Assembly (NCBI RefSeq): GCF_025398175.1 | Contig: NZ_CP099735.1 | Location: forward strand, 310,001-374,000 | Source of the DNA: Photobacterium sp. TY1-4 | GTDB lineage: Bacteria > Pseudomonadota > Gammaproteobacteria > Enterobacterales > Vibrionaceae | Length of the DNA: 64,000 nt | Direction of reading: 5' to 3' | Part shown: piece by piece, positions 36,698 to 46,575 of the stretch | How the letters are laid out: every line of letters begins with the position of its first letter | Position numbering within the stretch: position 1 is the stretch's first letter | The notes under the pieces: model-generated | Seen by the model: only the letters and a program-made list of their open reading frames with translations | Databases searched by the model: none | Told to the model about the DNA's origin: nothing | Made by a program: the position numbers and the translations under genes

Positions 36698-36802
36698 ATG
36701 GAAACTCTGTTAGTCATTGCCTTCATTTTTGGTGCAGCTTTTATTATCGTCAAAGAGAAGAAATGCACCAAAGGCATCGACTATTCCCGAGACTCTCTTT
36801 AA
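36698..36802 (+). CDS. Small single-pass membrane protein, 34 aa
   Basis: Encodes 34 residues: a hydrophobic helix (METLLVIAFIFGAAFIIV) followed by a basic then mixed tail (KEKKCTKGIDYSRDSL) that would sit in the cytoplasm. AAGG lies seven bases before ATG 36698, and a clear terminator begins 6 bp after the stop, so this is a well-formed single-gene unit. Not recognised as a named protein. It lies between the CDF-like gene and the EAL gene, with long spacers on both sides. Confidence 0.65.
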   Translation: METLLVIAFIFGAAFIIVKEKKCTKGIDYSRDSL

Positions 36803-36808
36803 CAACAC

Positions 36809-36834
36809 AGGCGCCGAACAGGCGCCTTTGTTTT
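36809..36834 (+). terminator. Terminator of the 34-aa gene
   Basis: Stem AGGCGCC/GGCGCCT (36809-36815 with 36821-36827), 5-nt loop, then TTGTTTT. Confidence 0.88.
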
Positions 36835-37173
36835 GTGAGCGGTAAACGGGCGAGGCTTTGCGCCACGGTGAGTTATTTCTTTAACCAAACCTATCGCTTT
36901 CACTATTCAGCTGTTTTTTGTCATCAGGTTTAATCACCTGCATTACATCGTCTGGCTTTACCTTGAATCACGTCCGCTCCAAACTCGCCTGAACTTCCTT
37001 ACATTATTATTAATTTTACTAAGTCGTGATCTGACTCGTAAGTGATCTGCCGCCAGCTGCTTGTTAACTTCCTTGTTAATGAATATGGTTGTATATCATC
37101 ACGGACGACATACCCTGGTTTAAGGCTGGTTCTGCACCGGCTTCGGGCTATGGTAAAAAGGTATGATTTAAGA
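36835..37173. other. Intergenic region, nothing assigned
   Basis: About 340 bp before the EAL gene. The EAL frame itself is open from 37042, but its first 40 codons do not look protein-like. No operator or RNA gene seen. Confidence 0.4.
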
Positions 37174-38775
37174 ATGGTATTTGGTAAACGCAACAATGCC
37201 TTAGGTGAGAAAACGTCGAATCGAAACATGTCTGTTCGGCAGACGGCTTTATCTTTCGGCTTTATTCTCGGGATGGCAGTCCTGTTCTCACAGCTCAGTA
37301 ATCCCACTGCTCAATATTATCTCTCTTATCGGATCAACGCGGACTCGAATGAACTGCTCGGGACGTATGCCATGCGGCTTGAACAATTGCCAGGCCTACT
37401 GACCACGTTATCGCAAGAGTTCGAATTTGATTGCAGCCCGGCTGATCAGGCACAACTCGATACCATTGTTTATCGTAATTTTGTGATTAAGCGGATGTCA
37501 CTCAGGCCCAACCATGGCGGGGAGTGCAGTAGCTATCAAAGCGCCCAGGTGGACTCGCAGTTGATGCCGCTCCTGAATCAGCTTTCTCCGGATGTCTCTT
37601 TGTGGGTGGCCAATGATGCAGAGCAGGGAACCTTATTGGCCGCGAAATGGCAGGGGGCGCAAGGGCAGTTGACCGTTCATCTTGAGCCACTGGTCTCGGA
37701 GTCGTTAAAGAATAAGTATTGTCAGGATTGCGTACTGAGTGTTTTGACTTCCGTGAATAATCCTACGGTTGCTTACTGGCGCGGCGATATCGGGCTATTG
37801 GGCGAAGAGCCGCTGTTTCGCACGACAATTCTGGATGGGTTACAGGTGAATGCCTTTATTCGGCCACAATTGCTCGCTGCTTATCAAGCCGATTTGTGGT
37901 TACCGTTGTTCATACTGGGGGCGATTATGGCCGCACTCTCGCTCTCACTTTATCGGGTATACAAACGACGCAGTATCTCTCTGCATGCTCTGGTAGAACG
38001 GGGATTAGCCCGGCAGGAGTTCATACCGTATTACCAGCCGATCGTTGATGTCTCAACCAACTCTTTATATGGCTGTGAGATGCTGGCGCGATGGATGCGT
38101 CCCGGGCAGGGCGTCGTCCCCCCCATGGAGTTTATCCCTTATGTTGAAAAGAGTGGTCAGATCCTGCCGATTACCGAGCAGTTGATTGAGAAAGCCGTTG
38201 GGGAGATGAGCAAGCTGAACTGGCAGATGACCAAACAGGTGATCAGTATTAATGTGGTGCCGGATCAGTTGGAAAGCCTGGAGATCATGGAAAAGTCGCT
38301 GGCGCTGCTGGCGCATTCCGAGATTATGCCGGAACAAATTGCCTTCGAAGTGACCGAGCGTAAGCAATTTACCAATCTCACCATGGCGTCCGATGTCATT
38401 GAGCAACTCCGAAGCCGTGGCATTGATGTCAAACTTGATGATGCCGGGACCGGTTACGGTGGCTTCAGCTATATCCAACAGCTGAATATTCGAAGCCTGA
38501 AAATTGATAAGATGTTTGTCGATAATATCGGCACCAAAGATCTCAAACTCTCACTGTTGGACTCGATTATTGCCTTTGGTCGGGAAGCGGGGATGGAGAT
38601 GATCGCCGAGGGCGTTGAAACTGAAGAGCAATCCCGCTACCTGGCTGCTCAGGGTGTTTATTTGCAGCAGGGATATTACTTTGGTAAGCCCATGACTTTT
38701 AAAGATTTTGCGTTTTTCTGCAAAGGTATTACTTCCTCTCCCCGAGAAGACAAACTGGCAACGTGCCTGGCGTAA
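37174..38775 (+). CDS. CSS-motif EAL-domain c-di-GMP phosphodiesterase
   Basis: About 533 aa. N-terminal membrane helix (ALSFGFILGMAVLFS), a periplasmic region of about 200 residues with the CSS motif (GECSSYQ) and a partner Cys (FDCSPAD), a second helix (LPLFILGAIMAALSLSL), then a cytoplasmic EAL domain. Such CSS domains sense periplasmic thiol state in known proteins and control hydrolysis of c-di-GMP. Catalytic residues seem intact: E in CEMLARW (EML instead of EAL), N in SINVVP, E in FEVTER, DD in LDDAGTGYG, K in LKIDK, E in AEGVET, Q in LQQGYYFGKP. The start is uncertain; ATG 37174 is preferred over 37150 and 37228, all with weak ribosome sites. Confidence 0.85.
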   Translation: MVFGKRNNALGEKTSNRNMSVRQTALSFGFILGMAVLFSQLSNPTAQYYLSYRINADSNELLGTYAMRLEQLPGLLTTLSQEFEFDCSPADQAQLDTIVYRNFVIKRMSLRPNHGGECSSYQSAQVDSQLMPLLNQLSPDVSLWVANDAEQGTLLAAKWQGAQGQLTVHLEPLVSESLKNKYCQDCVLSVLTSVNNPTVAYWRGDIGLLGEEPLFRTTILDGLQVNAFIRPQLLAAYQADLWLPLFILGAIMAALSLSLYRVYKRRSISLHALVERGLARQEFIPYYQPIVDVSTNSLYGCEMLARWMRPGQGVVPPMEFIPYVEKSGQILPITEQLIEKAVGEMSKLNWQMTKQVISINVVPDQLESLEIMEKSLALLAHSEIMPEQIAFEVTERKQFTNLTMASDVIEQLRSRGIDVKLDDAGTGYGGFSYIQQLNIRSLKIDKMFVDNIGTKDLKLSLLDSIIAFGREAGMEMIAEGVETEEQSRYLAAQGVYLQQGYYFGKPMTFKDFAFFCKGITSSPREDKLATCLA

Positions 38776-38858
38776 CAGAGGGGCGGTATTGTTGTGCCTT
38801 GGCTTATTGGCCTGGCACCCATAAGGGAAGGGGGTTAACTTTCATCGGCCAGAAAACC

Positions 38859-38902
38859 AAGCGTTCAAGTGTTCAAGCAATTAAGCGTTCAAGGAATTAA
38901 GC
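38859..38902. repeat. Short interleaved direct repeats after the EAL gene
   Basis: AAGCGTTCAAG occurs at 38859-38869 and 38883-38893, interleaved with GTTCAAG (38871-38877) and two AATTAAGC copies (38879-38886, 38895-38902). It is a degenerate tandem array with a period of about 12-24 bp. Confidence 0.6.
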
Positions 38903-38944
38903 AGCATAGCCGCTGATACAGCAACCGAGTTTATCGATAAGAGC

Positions 38945-38981
38945 GACCCCGCAGAGATGGCATTACCATCTCAACGGGGTC
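38945..38981 (-). terminator. Hairpin after nagZ
   Basis: Two-part stem: GACCCCG/CGGGGTC outside and GAGATGG/CCATCTC inside, separated by a 2-nt bulge on each side. It lies 18 bp past the nagZ stop. The T-run on the minus strand is weak. Confidence 0.65.
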
Positions 38982-38999
38982 TGCGAATCTGTATAACCG

Positions 39000-40004
39000 T
39001 CAGGTGTTTTGTTCTTGCCATTCGGTAGCCAGTCGCTGAATTTGCGACTGAGTTTCTTGCCACATTCGCGTGTTGATCAAATCTGAGTACTCTCCGGTCG
39101 GCTGTTTACACAGGGTCTGGAGCTGTGGCACTTGCGTCTGCGGCAGGCCGTCTAGTGCCTGGATGGCACCTTCACGATTGTTACACAGCATCACCATGTC
39201 GCACCCTGCTTCCTGTGCGGCGATTGCCCGTTCGCTGTAACTGCCCAGAACATCGGCACCTTTCATATTCAGGTCATCGGAGAAAATGATCCCGCCGAAG
39301 TTAAGGTCTTGACGCAGCACCTGTTTGAGCCAGAACTGAGAGCCGCTGGCCGGCTGATCATCATACGCGTCAAATACAACATGCGCCGGCATCATGGCAT
39401 CGAGTAGTCCATCCCGGATTAATTGCTGAAAAACGACCATGTCATGTTGCATGATGTGATCGCGCGAATCGATCGGTGTTTCCAGATGCGAGTCGGCAAT
39501 CACGCCGCCATGGCCGGGAAAGTGTTTCCCGGTGGCCGCCATACCGGCTTGTTTCATTCCGTGGATAAACGGGCTGGCAAACCGAATCACTTGTTGCGGA
39601 TCATCAGAAAACGCGCGATCCCCGATGGCTTTACAGTCAAACCCTAAATCCAACACCGGTGCCAGGCTCAGATCGATATCCATCGCCAACAACTCGGCTG
39701 CCATCAGCCAGCCGCCCAGATGCGCAAGGTTTTCGCCGTTGGGTTGTGCTGCAAAGGCTTTGGCTGGTGGCAGGCGGGTGAATCCGTCGCGAAAGCGTTG
39801 CACTCGGCCTCCTTCCTGATCGACTGCAATCAGGAGCGGGCGTTTTGCGGTATTGCGAATCTCCCGAACCAACGCTCTGAGTTGCTGACGATCGTGGTAA
39901 TTCCGGGCAAAAAAGATAATGCCACCAACTGTTGGATGTTGGATAATCTCACGCTCTTCGGCATCCAGCTCATAGCCGGCGACATCAAGCATTAGTGGTC
40001 CCAT
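39000..40004 (-). CDS. nagZ: Beta-N-acetylhexosaminidase of cell-wall recycling
   Basis: 334-aa cytoplasmic GH3 enzyme. Removes GlcNAc from GlcNAc-anhydroMurNAc peptides during peptidoglycan recycling. Signatures: [27 protein letters not shown] (the His-containing loop acting as general acid) and [12 protein letters not shown] (nucleophile Asp). GGAG lies before ATG 40004. Length is usual. Stand-alone here. Confidence 0.95.
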   Translation of the reverse strand: MGPLMLDVAGYELDAEEREIIQHPTVGGIIFFARNYHDRQQLRALVREIRNTAKRPLLIAVDQEGGRVQRFRDGFTRLPPAKAFAAQPNGENLAHLGGWLMAAELLAMDIDLSLAPVLDLGFDCKAIGDRAFSDDPQQVIRFASPFIHGMKQAGMAATGKHFPGHGGVIADSHLETPIDSRDHIMQHDMVVFQQLIRDGLLDAMMPAHVVFDAYDDQPASGSQFWLKQVLRQDLNFGGIIFSDDLNMKGADVLGSYSERAIAAQEAGCDMVMLCNNREGAIQALDGLPQTQVPQLQTLCKQPTGEYSDLINTRMWQETQSQIQRLATEWQEQNT

Positions 40005-40364
40005 GAACGCTCCGTGATAATTGGTTGAACAGTCGATCTATTCTGGCTGTTCAGTTGTGAAGAAACCGGGCTAACTTACCATAGAGACTTGTCACCAGCC
40101 TATTGGATTCACATATTTTTCGATTCACTCGCAAAGTCAGTATGACTTGATTGTGTACTGAGGGAAATATAGCGTTGACAGTACTATTCTCTGTAGCGCG
40201 TGAAGTGAACTCCTGAATTTGAGCACAACACCAATTTAGTGACAAAAATCACTTTTTCGTTGATTTATATTTCTTTGTTTCATTTTTATTGTGATTAATG
40301 TCTGGTTATTTATTCCGAATGTTCATTAGACTGTTTCCTTACCGTGTTAATGAGAGTTTCTGAC
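40005..40364. other. Divergent intergenic region with a CRP-like palindrome
   Basis: AGTGA-CAAAAA-TCACT at 40238-40253 is symmetric and close to a CRP core. It is placed between nagZ (minus) and the DUF1097-type gene (plus), and the right side is very AT-rich. No gene is seen. Confidence 0.4.
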
Positions 40365-40847
40365 ATGTCAGTATTGGTCGCAATTGCAATCACAACCGGG
40401 CTTCTTTCGGGAATATGGGGCTGGGTTGCCGTATCTTTGGGCTTACTCAGTTGGGCCGGTTTCCTGGGATGCACCACTTATTTTGCTTCCCCGAAGGATG
40501 GTCTGAAAGGCTTGGGTCTGAGTATTGTGACCAATATGAGCGGCGTCTTTTGGGCGATGGTTATTATCCACCTGTCCACCTTGGTTGGCCTGGAAGTGAT
40601 TGGTTACGTGATTACGGCAGTGGTCGCGTTTTTGATGTGTGTACAAGCGAAACAATCCTGGCTGAGCTTCATTCCCGGGACGTTCATTGGTTCTTGTGCA
40701 ACATTTGCTTCGGGCGGTGACTGGCAACTGGTTGTGCCGTCATTGATCCTGGGGGCCGTCTTTGGCTACTGTATGAAGGCTTCGGGCCTGTGGGTACATA
40801 AAGTCATGACCCAGCCAAAGACAAATGCTGTGCCTGAAATGGACTAA
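40365..40847 (+). CDS. DUF1097-type inner-membrane protein
   Basis: 160 aa with about five hydrophobic helices (GLLSGIWGWVAVSLGLLSWAGF and others). Features of the DUF1097/YcdZ family include a small-residue-rich first helix and the motif TYFASPKDG after it. No known function. ATG 40365 is preferred, with GAGAG upstream; ATG 40350 is an alternative adding five residues. A strong terminator follows. Confidence 0.75.
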   Translation: MSVLVAIAITTGLLSGIWGWVAVSLGLLSWAGFLGCTTYFASPKDGLKGLGLSIVTNMSGVFWAMVIIHLSTLVGLEVIGYVITAVVAFLMCVQAKQSWLSFIPGTFIGSCATFASGGDWQLVVPSLILGAVFGYCMKASGLWVHKVMTQPKTNAVPEMD

Positions 40848-40876
40848 ACAAGGGTTTAGTCAGCGAGAATGATGAA

Positions 40877-40899
40877 AGCCGCACTCAGTGCGGCTTTTT
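40877..40899 (+). terminator. Terminator of the DUF1097-type gene
   Basis: Stem AGCCGCAC/GTGCGGCT (40877-40884 with 40888-40895), loop TCA, followed by TTTTT. Confidence 0.92.
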
Positions 40900-40993
40900 G
40901 CGTTTCTGTCTGCATGGCTGACTTCGTTGCCACTTGAAATCACTTTCTATCCGAAGTTGCGTTATTGCGGCAGTTGTTCTGCAAGCATTCGGA

Positions 40994-41932
40994 TTAGCCC
41001 ACACAGGGTACAAAAATTCCCTGGAACTGCTCTGCAAGTGATCTGGCTACCTGATTGCTCTGGGGTTTCGGCAGCAGAACACACACACGATAGTCTTCTT
41101 GTATCCATTGGCTGATCTGATTTACCAGCGTTTCGGGTTCGTAGGTATCTCGTTCGGCATCCCGGCGGCACAACTCAAGAAAGGGTTGCGCGCTGGCTTG
41201 CGGGTAAAGGACATACTCTGCCTGCTGCATCAGACGGAGCGCCTTCAGGCTGAGCAGTTCGGGGTCGGTACCGGTCTCTATTAAGTAGACACTGCCGCCG
41301 ACTGGGCTGGGTTGTTCGAGCAGGTCCGAAAATGCGGCCTCTAACTGCGCCGGGGTTGTCGCCGTTTCAACTGCGGGCAATCTGAAAAAACGTTCCCAGA
41401 ATTTACGCCGTTCATCGACGGTGCTGAAAAATTGTTTGATCCGTTGTCGTTGCTGGCCGGAATACTCGGCCAGCAGACGGAGGTTTTGCGGTAACTGGGT
41501 TTCCAGCTTCTCGCGGATCATGCGCACCAGCACCGGTGATGCTCCGCCACTGGAAATGGCGACCTGAATCGGAGAGCGATCGACCATGGCCGGGGTGATG
41601 AAATGGCAGTGCTGTGGATCATCAACAACATTGGTCCAGATCCCGAGTGAATTGGCATCGTTGAAAATCTGATGGTTCAGCGCTGGATCATCCGTCGTCG
41701 CCCACACCTGATGAAATCCGCTGAGCACATCTTTCCGATACGGCTGTTGCTGCCATGTAATCTTGTCTTCCTCGACCAGCCCAGCCAGGTAGGGATGAAT
41801 CGCGGGTGAAACCAACGTGATGCAGGCCCCGGCCTGGTAAAGCAAATCGATCTTTCTGCACGCGACCTCTCCGCCGCCGATCACGATGACTTTCCGATCG
41901 TTCAATTTTAAGAATACGGGGAAGAAGTCCAT
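40994..41932 (-). CDS. Siroheme synthase N-terminal enzyme with a decayed methyltransferase tail
   Basis: 312 aa. Residues 1 to about 205 match the CysG N-terminal half/Met8: oxidises precorrin-2 and inserts iron to make siroheme for sulfite and nitrite reductases. NAD-binding loop VIVIGGGEVACRK and the family motif SSGGASPVLVRMIREKLE (shown in part) are intact. After about residue 208 the sequence follows the start of the SUMT domain of CysG (VYLIETGTDPELLSLKALR against VxLVGAGPGDxxLLTLKGL) but the Gly-rich SAM loop is lost and the domain stops after about 100 residues. Methyltransfer must be done by a separate CobA. AAGGAA lies before ATG 41932. Confidence 0.88.
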   Translation of the reverse strand: MDFFPVFLKLNDRKVIVIGGGEVACRKIDLLYQAGACITLVSPAIHPYLAGLVEEDKITWQQQPYRKDVLSGFHQVWATTDDPALNHQIFNDANSLGIWTNVVDDPQHCHFITPAMVDRSPIQVAISSGGASPVLVRMIREKLETQLPQNLRLLAEYSGQQRQRIKQFFSTVDERRKFWERFFRLPAVETATTPAQLEAAFSDLLEQPSPVGGSVYLIETGTDPELLSLKALRLMQQAEYVLYPQASAQPFLELCRRDAERDTYEPETLVNQISQWIQEDYRVCVLLPKPQSNQVARSLAEQFQGIFVPCVG

Positions 41933-42194
41933 AACCTGAGTTTCCTTGATGTTGGGTGAACGTTTTGCGATTGCTGATTAAATGTCTGAAATGGCTATGC
42001 TAGCAACACTTATTCGGTGGGTGAAATATTTTGAAACATCTTTACCCCGGAACTCGCCATGAACCTATGGGCTATTCAGCTTTCGTTAAATGCAGAATGC
42101 TAGTTTTATCAGCCTCTTAGTTCAATTCCACAGACTGCACTCACAGCGACGTCAGTTTTCATTGGGAATTCATGACATACAGATGGTCAATTAG

Positions 42195-43310
42195 ATGAAA
42201 AGAAAAATCACAATTGCGGCACTGATCAGCACCAGCTTGCTGATTGGTTGTGGCGAGACAACATCAGGTGCTGCTGCGCCGGCAGGTCCTGTTGTGGCGA
42301 CCCAAGGGGTGTCGCTGATCGATTATCAGCGCGGCCGACAATTTGTGGGACGCACAGAAGCCATGGAAGACGTGGCCATTACGGCTCAGGTTTCCGGCTA
42401 TCTGAAGGCGCGTTACTTCACGGAAGGCGAAATGGTTGAGCAGGGCCAGTTGTTGTACCAGATTGACCCTTCTGCTTATGAAGCAAAAGTTGCCAGCGCA
42501 ACGGCGGCGATCGCCCAAGCAGAAGCCAACCTCAAACGTGCCGAGCTGGACTGGCAACGTGCCAGGGGGCTGCTGCCGAAGGGCAGTATCAGCCAGTCAG
42601 AATATGACAAAGCGACCGCAGACAAACTCAATGCAGATGCGCAGCTAAAAGCGGCAAAAGCCCAGCTGAAATCAGCAGAAATTGATTTGTCCTTCACCCG
42701 TGTGGTGGCACCGTTTAGCGGACGGATCAGTGACAGCAAGGCGAGCATCGGCGATCTGGTTTCTCCGGCTTCCGGTGTCCTGACGACGCTGGTGAGTTTG
42801 GACCCAATGCAAACGACCTTTAACGTGAGCGAGCGTCACCGCCTTAATCTGGGACTTGATGGCCTGAGTGGCAGCGGTGAAGGGCGTGACAATGTCGAAG
42901 TTGTCCTGACGTTGAACAACGGCGAAGAATATGCGCATCCGGGTGTAGTTGATTTTATCGGTAACCGAATTGATCTCGATACCGGGACCATCGCGCTCCG
43001 GGCAAAATTTGCCAACCCGGATCAGCAACTGCTGCCGGGTCAGCATGTTCAAGTGTTACTGCGTGAGAAGACGCCGGTGAAAGTGCCTGTGATTCCACGA
43101 CGCGCAGTGCAAAGTGATCTCGAAGGGGACTTCGTGATGGTGTTGACCGACGGTAATGTCGCGGAACGTCGCAATGTGGTGCTGGGTGCCCAGACTGAGC
43201 AAGGTGTGATTGTGCAAGAAGGTGTGCACCCGGGAGACGTGGTGCTGACCAAAGGGCTGCAGCGGGTTCGTAACGGCATGACGGTTCGCCTTGAGCAAAC
43301 GAAAGCGTAA
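42195..43310 (+). CDS. RND efflux pump periplasmic adaptor (lipoprotein)
   Basis: 371-aa membrane fusion protein linking the RND pump to an outer-membrane channel. Signal peptide with lipobox LLIGC (Cys19). Order: lipoyl half (AQVSGYLKARYFTEGEMV), coiled-coil hairpin (residues about 95-165, Ala/Lys-rich), second lipoyl half (VVAPFSGRISDSKAS), beta-barrel and membrane-proximal domain. It resembles MexE/AcrA-type adaptors. Nine bp before the pump gene. No TolC-like gene or regulator is adjacent. Confidence 0.92.
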   Translation: MKRKITIAALISTSLLIGCGETTSGAAAPAGPVVATQGVSLIDYQRGRQFVGRTEAMEDVAITAQVSGYLKARYFTEGEMVEQGQLLYQIDPSAYEAKVASATAAIAQAEANLKRAELDWQRARGLLPKGSISQSEYDKATADKLNADAQLKAAKAQLKSAEIDLSFTRVVAPFSGRISDSKASIGDLVSPASGVLTTLVSLDPMQTTFNVSERHRLNLGLDGLSGSGEGRDNVEVVLTLNNGEEYAHPGVVDFIGNRIDLDTGTIALRAKFANPDQQLLPGQHVQVLLREKTPVKVPVIPRRAVQSDLEGDFVMVLTDGNVAERRNVVLGAQTEQGVIVQEGVHPGDVVLTKGLQRVRNGMTVRLEQTKA

Positions 43311-43319
43311 GGGGAAGGC

Positions 43320-46300
43320 ATGCTAAGTCGATTTTTTATCCAGCGGCCAAAATTCGCGCTGGTGTTGTCCATCATTCTGACCCTCGCCGGTGCGATTGCC
43401 CTGGTGAATCTGCCGATTGCAGAATATCCCAAGATTAGTCCGCCTTCGGTCAGTGTGACGGCGTATTATTCGGGCGCAAGCGCCGAGGTTGTTGAAGAAG
43501 CGGTTGCGGATCCGATCGAAGCGTCTGTCAACGGTGTGGAAGGGATGATTTACATGTCTTCCAAAAGTGCCAATGACGGCTCCTACAACTTGAACGTGAC
43601 GTTCGATGTTGATGTGGATCCGGATATGGCGCAAGTCAACGTGCAGAACCGGGTTTCTCAGATTGAATCCAAACTGCCGGAAGAAGTCCGCATGGTTGGC
43701 GTGACGGTGAAAAAACGTTCGCCGGACCTGCTGATGGTGCTGAACTTTTACTCTCCAGACGGGAAATACGACGACCAGTTCCTGATCAACTACATTAACC
43801 TGAATGTGAAAGATCAGCTGGCACGTGTCACCGGGATCAGTGAAGTCAACGTGATCGGCGGCGGTGAGTACGCGATGCGCGTCTGGCTGGATCCGGAGCG
43901 AATGGCGAACCTGGGCATGACCACGTCTGACATTAACCGAGCGCTGGCTGAGCAAAACGTTCAGGTTGCGGCAGGTAAAGTCGGTGGACCACCGTTTAAC
44001 AATGTGCAGGAAGTTCAATTCAGCCTGGTAACCAAAGGCCGTCTCGAGTCCGTTCAGGAATTTGAGAACATTGTTGTTCGTGCGAACTCAGACGGAAGCG
44101 TGGTTTATCTGCGAGATGTTGCCCGCGTCGAGCTGGGTAAGAAGTTCTATGACGGTAACGGGAAATTCCGTGGTCAGCCAGCTTCGATCGTCGCGTTGTC
44201 ACTACAATCAGATGCCAACGCACTGGAAAGTGGTGAAGCCGTCATGGCGCTGCTGGAGAAGTTGAAGGTCAACATGCCGGACGGGATGGCCTATGAGACC
44301 AGCTACGATACAACCTTGTTCGTGGCGGAGTCGATCAAAGGGGTGGTGAAGACCCTGATCGAAGCTATCTTGCTGGTGATCGCGGTGACTTACCTGTTCC
44401 TGGGTAGTGTGCGCTCGACCCTGATCCCGGTCGTGGCGATTCCGGTGTCTCTGATCGGGACCTTTGCCTTCATGCTGGCGACCGGCTTTACCATTAACAC
44501 GGTGACCCTGTTCGGTTTGATCCTGGCGATTGGTATCGTGGTGGATGATGCGATTCTGGTGATTGAGAACGTTGACACCAACATGCAGCGCGATCCGAGC
44601 CTGACCCCGCGTCAAGCGACCTTGATTGCAATGAAGGAAGTGACCGGGCCGATTATTACCTCGACGCTGGTTCTGCTGGCGGTGTTTCTGCCGGTCGCGA
44701 TGCTGCCGGGGATCACCGGGATCATGTATCGTCAGTTTGCGCTGACCATTTGTATCTCTGTTCTGATTTCGTCCATTAACGCTCTGACCCTGTCGCCGGC
44801 GCTGTGTTCTCTGGTGCTTAAGCAAGGCGGAGAGAATACGTCCCGTTGGTTCCAGACCTTCAACAAGGCATTTGATAAAGTGACCGTGAAATACGGTGCG
44901 TTAGCAGGCTTCCTGGTCCGAAAAGCCAGTGTGTTGCTGCTGGTTTTTGTTGCGGCTTTAGGCGCAGTGGGTTACTTGTCGAATAATACGTCTACCGCGT
45001 TTGTGCCGCAGGAAGACAAAGGCATCATGCTGGTGAATGTTCAGTTGCCGGATGCTGCTTCGTTGTCACGAACTGAGCAGACGACGCTGAAACTGGAGCA
45101 GCTGATTGCCGATGAGCCGGCAGTTGAAGGGGTCACGGTTGCCAATGGTTACGCATTCCTGACCGGTGCAGCAGCCTCGAACGGCGCCTCGATGTTCGTG
45201 AAGCTGAAAGACTGGGAAGAGCGCCAGGCGCTGGCAGGGGATCATTCTTCTTTTGCCATTACGCAGCGCATTAACGCGCGTGCAGCAGTCGAAGTGCCGG
45301 AAGCTGCGGTTTTTGCGATGGGGCCGCCAGCGGTACCGGGCATGGGTGCAGCATCCGGGTTTGAATTCGTGCTGGAAGATAGCCTGGGTCGTGATCGAAC
45401 CGAGTTGGCGAAGGTGATGAATGAGCTGATCCAAAAAGCGAATGCACAACCTGAAATCCAGTATACCTTCAGTATGTTCCGCGCCAATGTACCGCATTTC
45501 TATGTGGACGTGGATCGGGTGAAGGCCAAGCAGCTGGGGATTCCATTGACCGACATCTTCCAGACGCTACAGGGTAACCTTGGCTCAATGTACATCAATG
45601 ACTTTACGATGTTCGGGAAGAATTTCCGGGTGACCGTTCAGGCCGACAGCCAGTACCGGAGTGATCTGGATTCGCTGGAGCGGTTCCATGTTCGCTCTTC
45701 CAGCGGCAAGATGATCCCGCTCAGCACCCTGGTTTCGGTCGAACAGGTATTCGAGCCGGATGTCGCCTGGCGTTACAACATGTATCGTGCGGCCATCATT
45801 CAGGGCAGCCCGGCACCGGGTTACTCCAGTGGTGATGCGATCGCGGCCATGGAGCGTGTTGCGGCAGAAGTCTTGCCTCTGGGCTACCAGTATGAGTGGA
45901 CCGGCATGGCTTATCAGGAAATTGCTGCCGGGAACCAGGCCATCTATGCCTTTGCGCTGGCTCTGATCTTCATCTACCTGTTCATGGTCGCACAGTACGA
46001 AAGCTGGGGGATCCCGCTGGCGATCATTCTGGTCGTCCCGGTCGCAACGTTGGGGTCATTCCTGGCACTGGCTGCCACCGGAACACCGTTGAACCTGTAT
46101 GCTCAGATCGGCTTGGTGTTGCTGATTGCGCTGGCGGCGAAGAATGCCATCCTGATTGTGGAATTTGCCAAGAATGAGCGTGAGGAGCAAGAGCTGCCAA
46201 TTGACAAGGCATCGGTTCGGGGCGGGATCCTGCGATTCCGTGCAGTGAATATGACCTCCTGGTCGTTTATCCTGGGGATTCTGCCACTGATCTTTGCCTC

Positions 46301-46472
46301 AGGGGCGGGCCACATCAGCCAGAACTCATTGGGTGTGTCACTGACCGGTGGTCTCTTGTGTGTGCTGCTGGCGGGAACCTTGTTAATTCCTGGGTTCTAT
46401 GCCGTTGTTCAGCGTCGTCGTGAGAAGTTTCACGGCGGTTCAACCAAGCTTGAAGTCTTGGATGATCTGTAA
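43320..46472 (+). CDS. RND (HAE1) multidrug efflux transporter
   Basis: 1050-aa inner-membrane proton/drug antiporter. Twelve helices and two large periplasmic loops. Opening [18 protein letters not shown]4 relay [14 protein letters not shown] with the Asp pair; TM10 Lys in [15 protein letters not shown]. It belongs to the MexF-like side of the HAE1 family by its short-loop pattern, but the substrate is unknown. AAGGGGAAGG lies before ATG 43320. Operon with the adaptor, closed by a strong terminator. Confidence 0.94.
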   Translation: MLSRFFIQRPKFALVLSIILTLAGAIALVNLPIAEYPKISPPSVSVTAYYSGASAEVVEEAVADPIEASVNGVEGMIYMSSKSANDGSYNLNVTFDVDVDPDMAQVNVQNRVSQIESKLPEEVRMVGVTVKKRSPDLLMVLNFYSPDGKYDDQFLINYINLNVKDQLARVTGISEVNVIGGGEYAMRVWLDPERMANLGMTTSDINRALAEQNVQVAAGKVGGPPFNNVQEVQFSLVTKGRLESVQEFENIVVRANSDGSVVYLRDVARVELGKKFYDGNGKFRGQPASIVALSLQSDANALESGEAVMALLEKLKVNMPDGMAYETSYDTTLFVAESIKGVVKTLIEAILLVIAVTYLFLGSVRSTLIPVVAIPVSLIGTFAFMLATGFTINTVTLFGLILAIGIVVDDAILVIENVDTNMQRDPSLTPRQATLIAMKEVTGPIITSTLVLLAVFLPVAMLPGITGIMYRQFALTICISVLISSINALTLSPALCSLVLKQGGENTSRWFQTFNKAFDKVTVKYGALAGFLVRKASVLLLVFVAALGAVGYLSNNTSTAFVPQEDKGIMLVNVQLPDAASLSRTEQTTLKLEQLIADEPAVEGVTVANGYAFLTGAAASNGASMFVKLKDWEERQALAGDHSSFAITQRINARAAVEVPEAAVFAMGPPAVPGMGAASGFEFVLEDSLGRDRTELAKVMNELIQKANAQPEIQYTFSMFRANVPHFYVDVDRVKAKQLGIPLTDIFQTLQGNLGSMYINDFTMFGKNFRVTVQADSQYRSDLDSLERFHVRSSSGKMIPLSTLVSVEQVFEPDVAWRYNMYRAAIIQGSPAPGYSSGDAIAAMERVAAEVLPLGYQYEWTGMAYQEIAAGNQAIYAFALALIFIYLFMVAQYESWGIPLAIILVVPVATLGSFLALAATGTPLNLYAQIGLVLLIALAAKNAILIVEFAKNEREEQELPIDKASVRGGILRFRAVNMTSWSFILGILPLIFASGAGHISQNSLGVSLTGGLLCVLLAGTLLIPGFYAVVQRRREKFHGGSTKLEVLDDL

Positions 46473-46491
46473 CTGAAGATGCTGATTGAGA

Positions 46492-46518
46492 AGGGCTCCC
46501 CGCGGGGAGCCCTTTTTT
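46492..46518 (+). terminator. Terminator of the RND operon
   Basis: Stem AAGGGCTCCC/GGGAGCCCTT (46492-46501 with 46505-46514), 3-nt loop, followed by TTTTTT. Confidence 0.93.
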
Positions 46519-46575
46519 ATGGCAACTACTTCATGGTGCGGGCAATGGACGTCTGACTTTCGTCTTTGCCTTTGC

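Noticed and set aside
36682..36933. 83-codon frame overlapping the 34-aa gene
   Set aside because: It runs through the terminator hairpin. The 34-aa frame has the ribosome site and stops just before the terminator.
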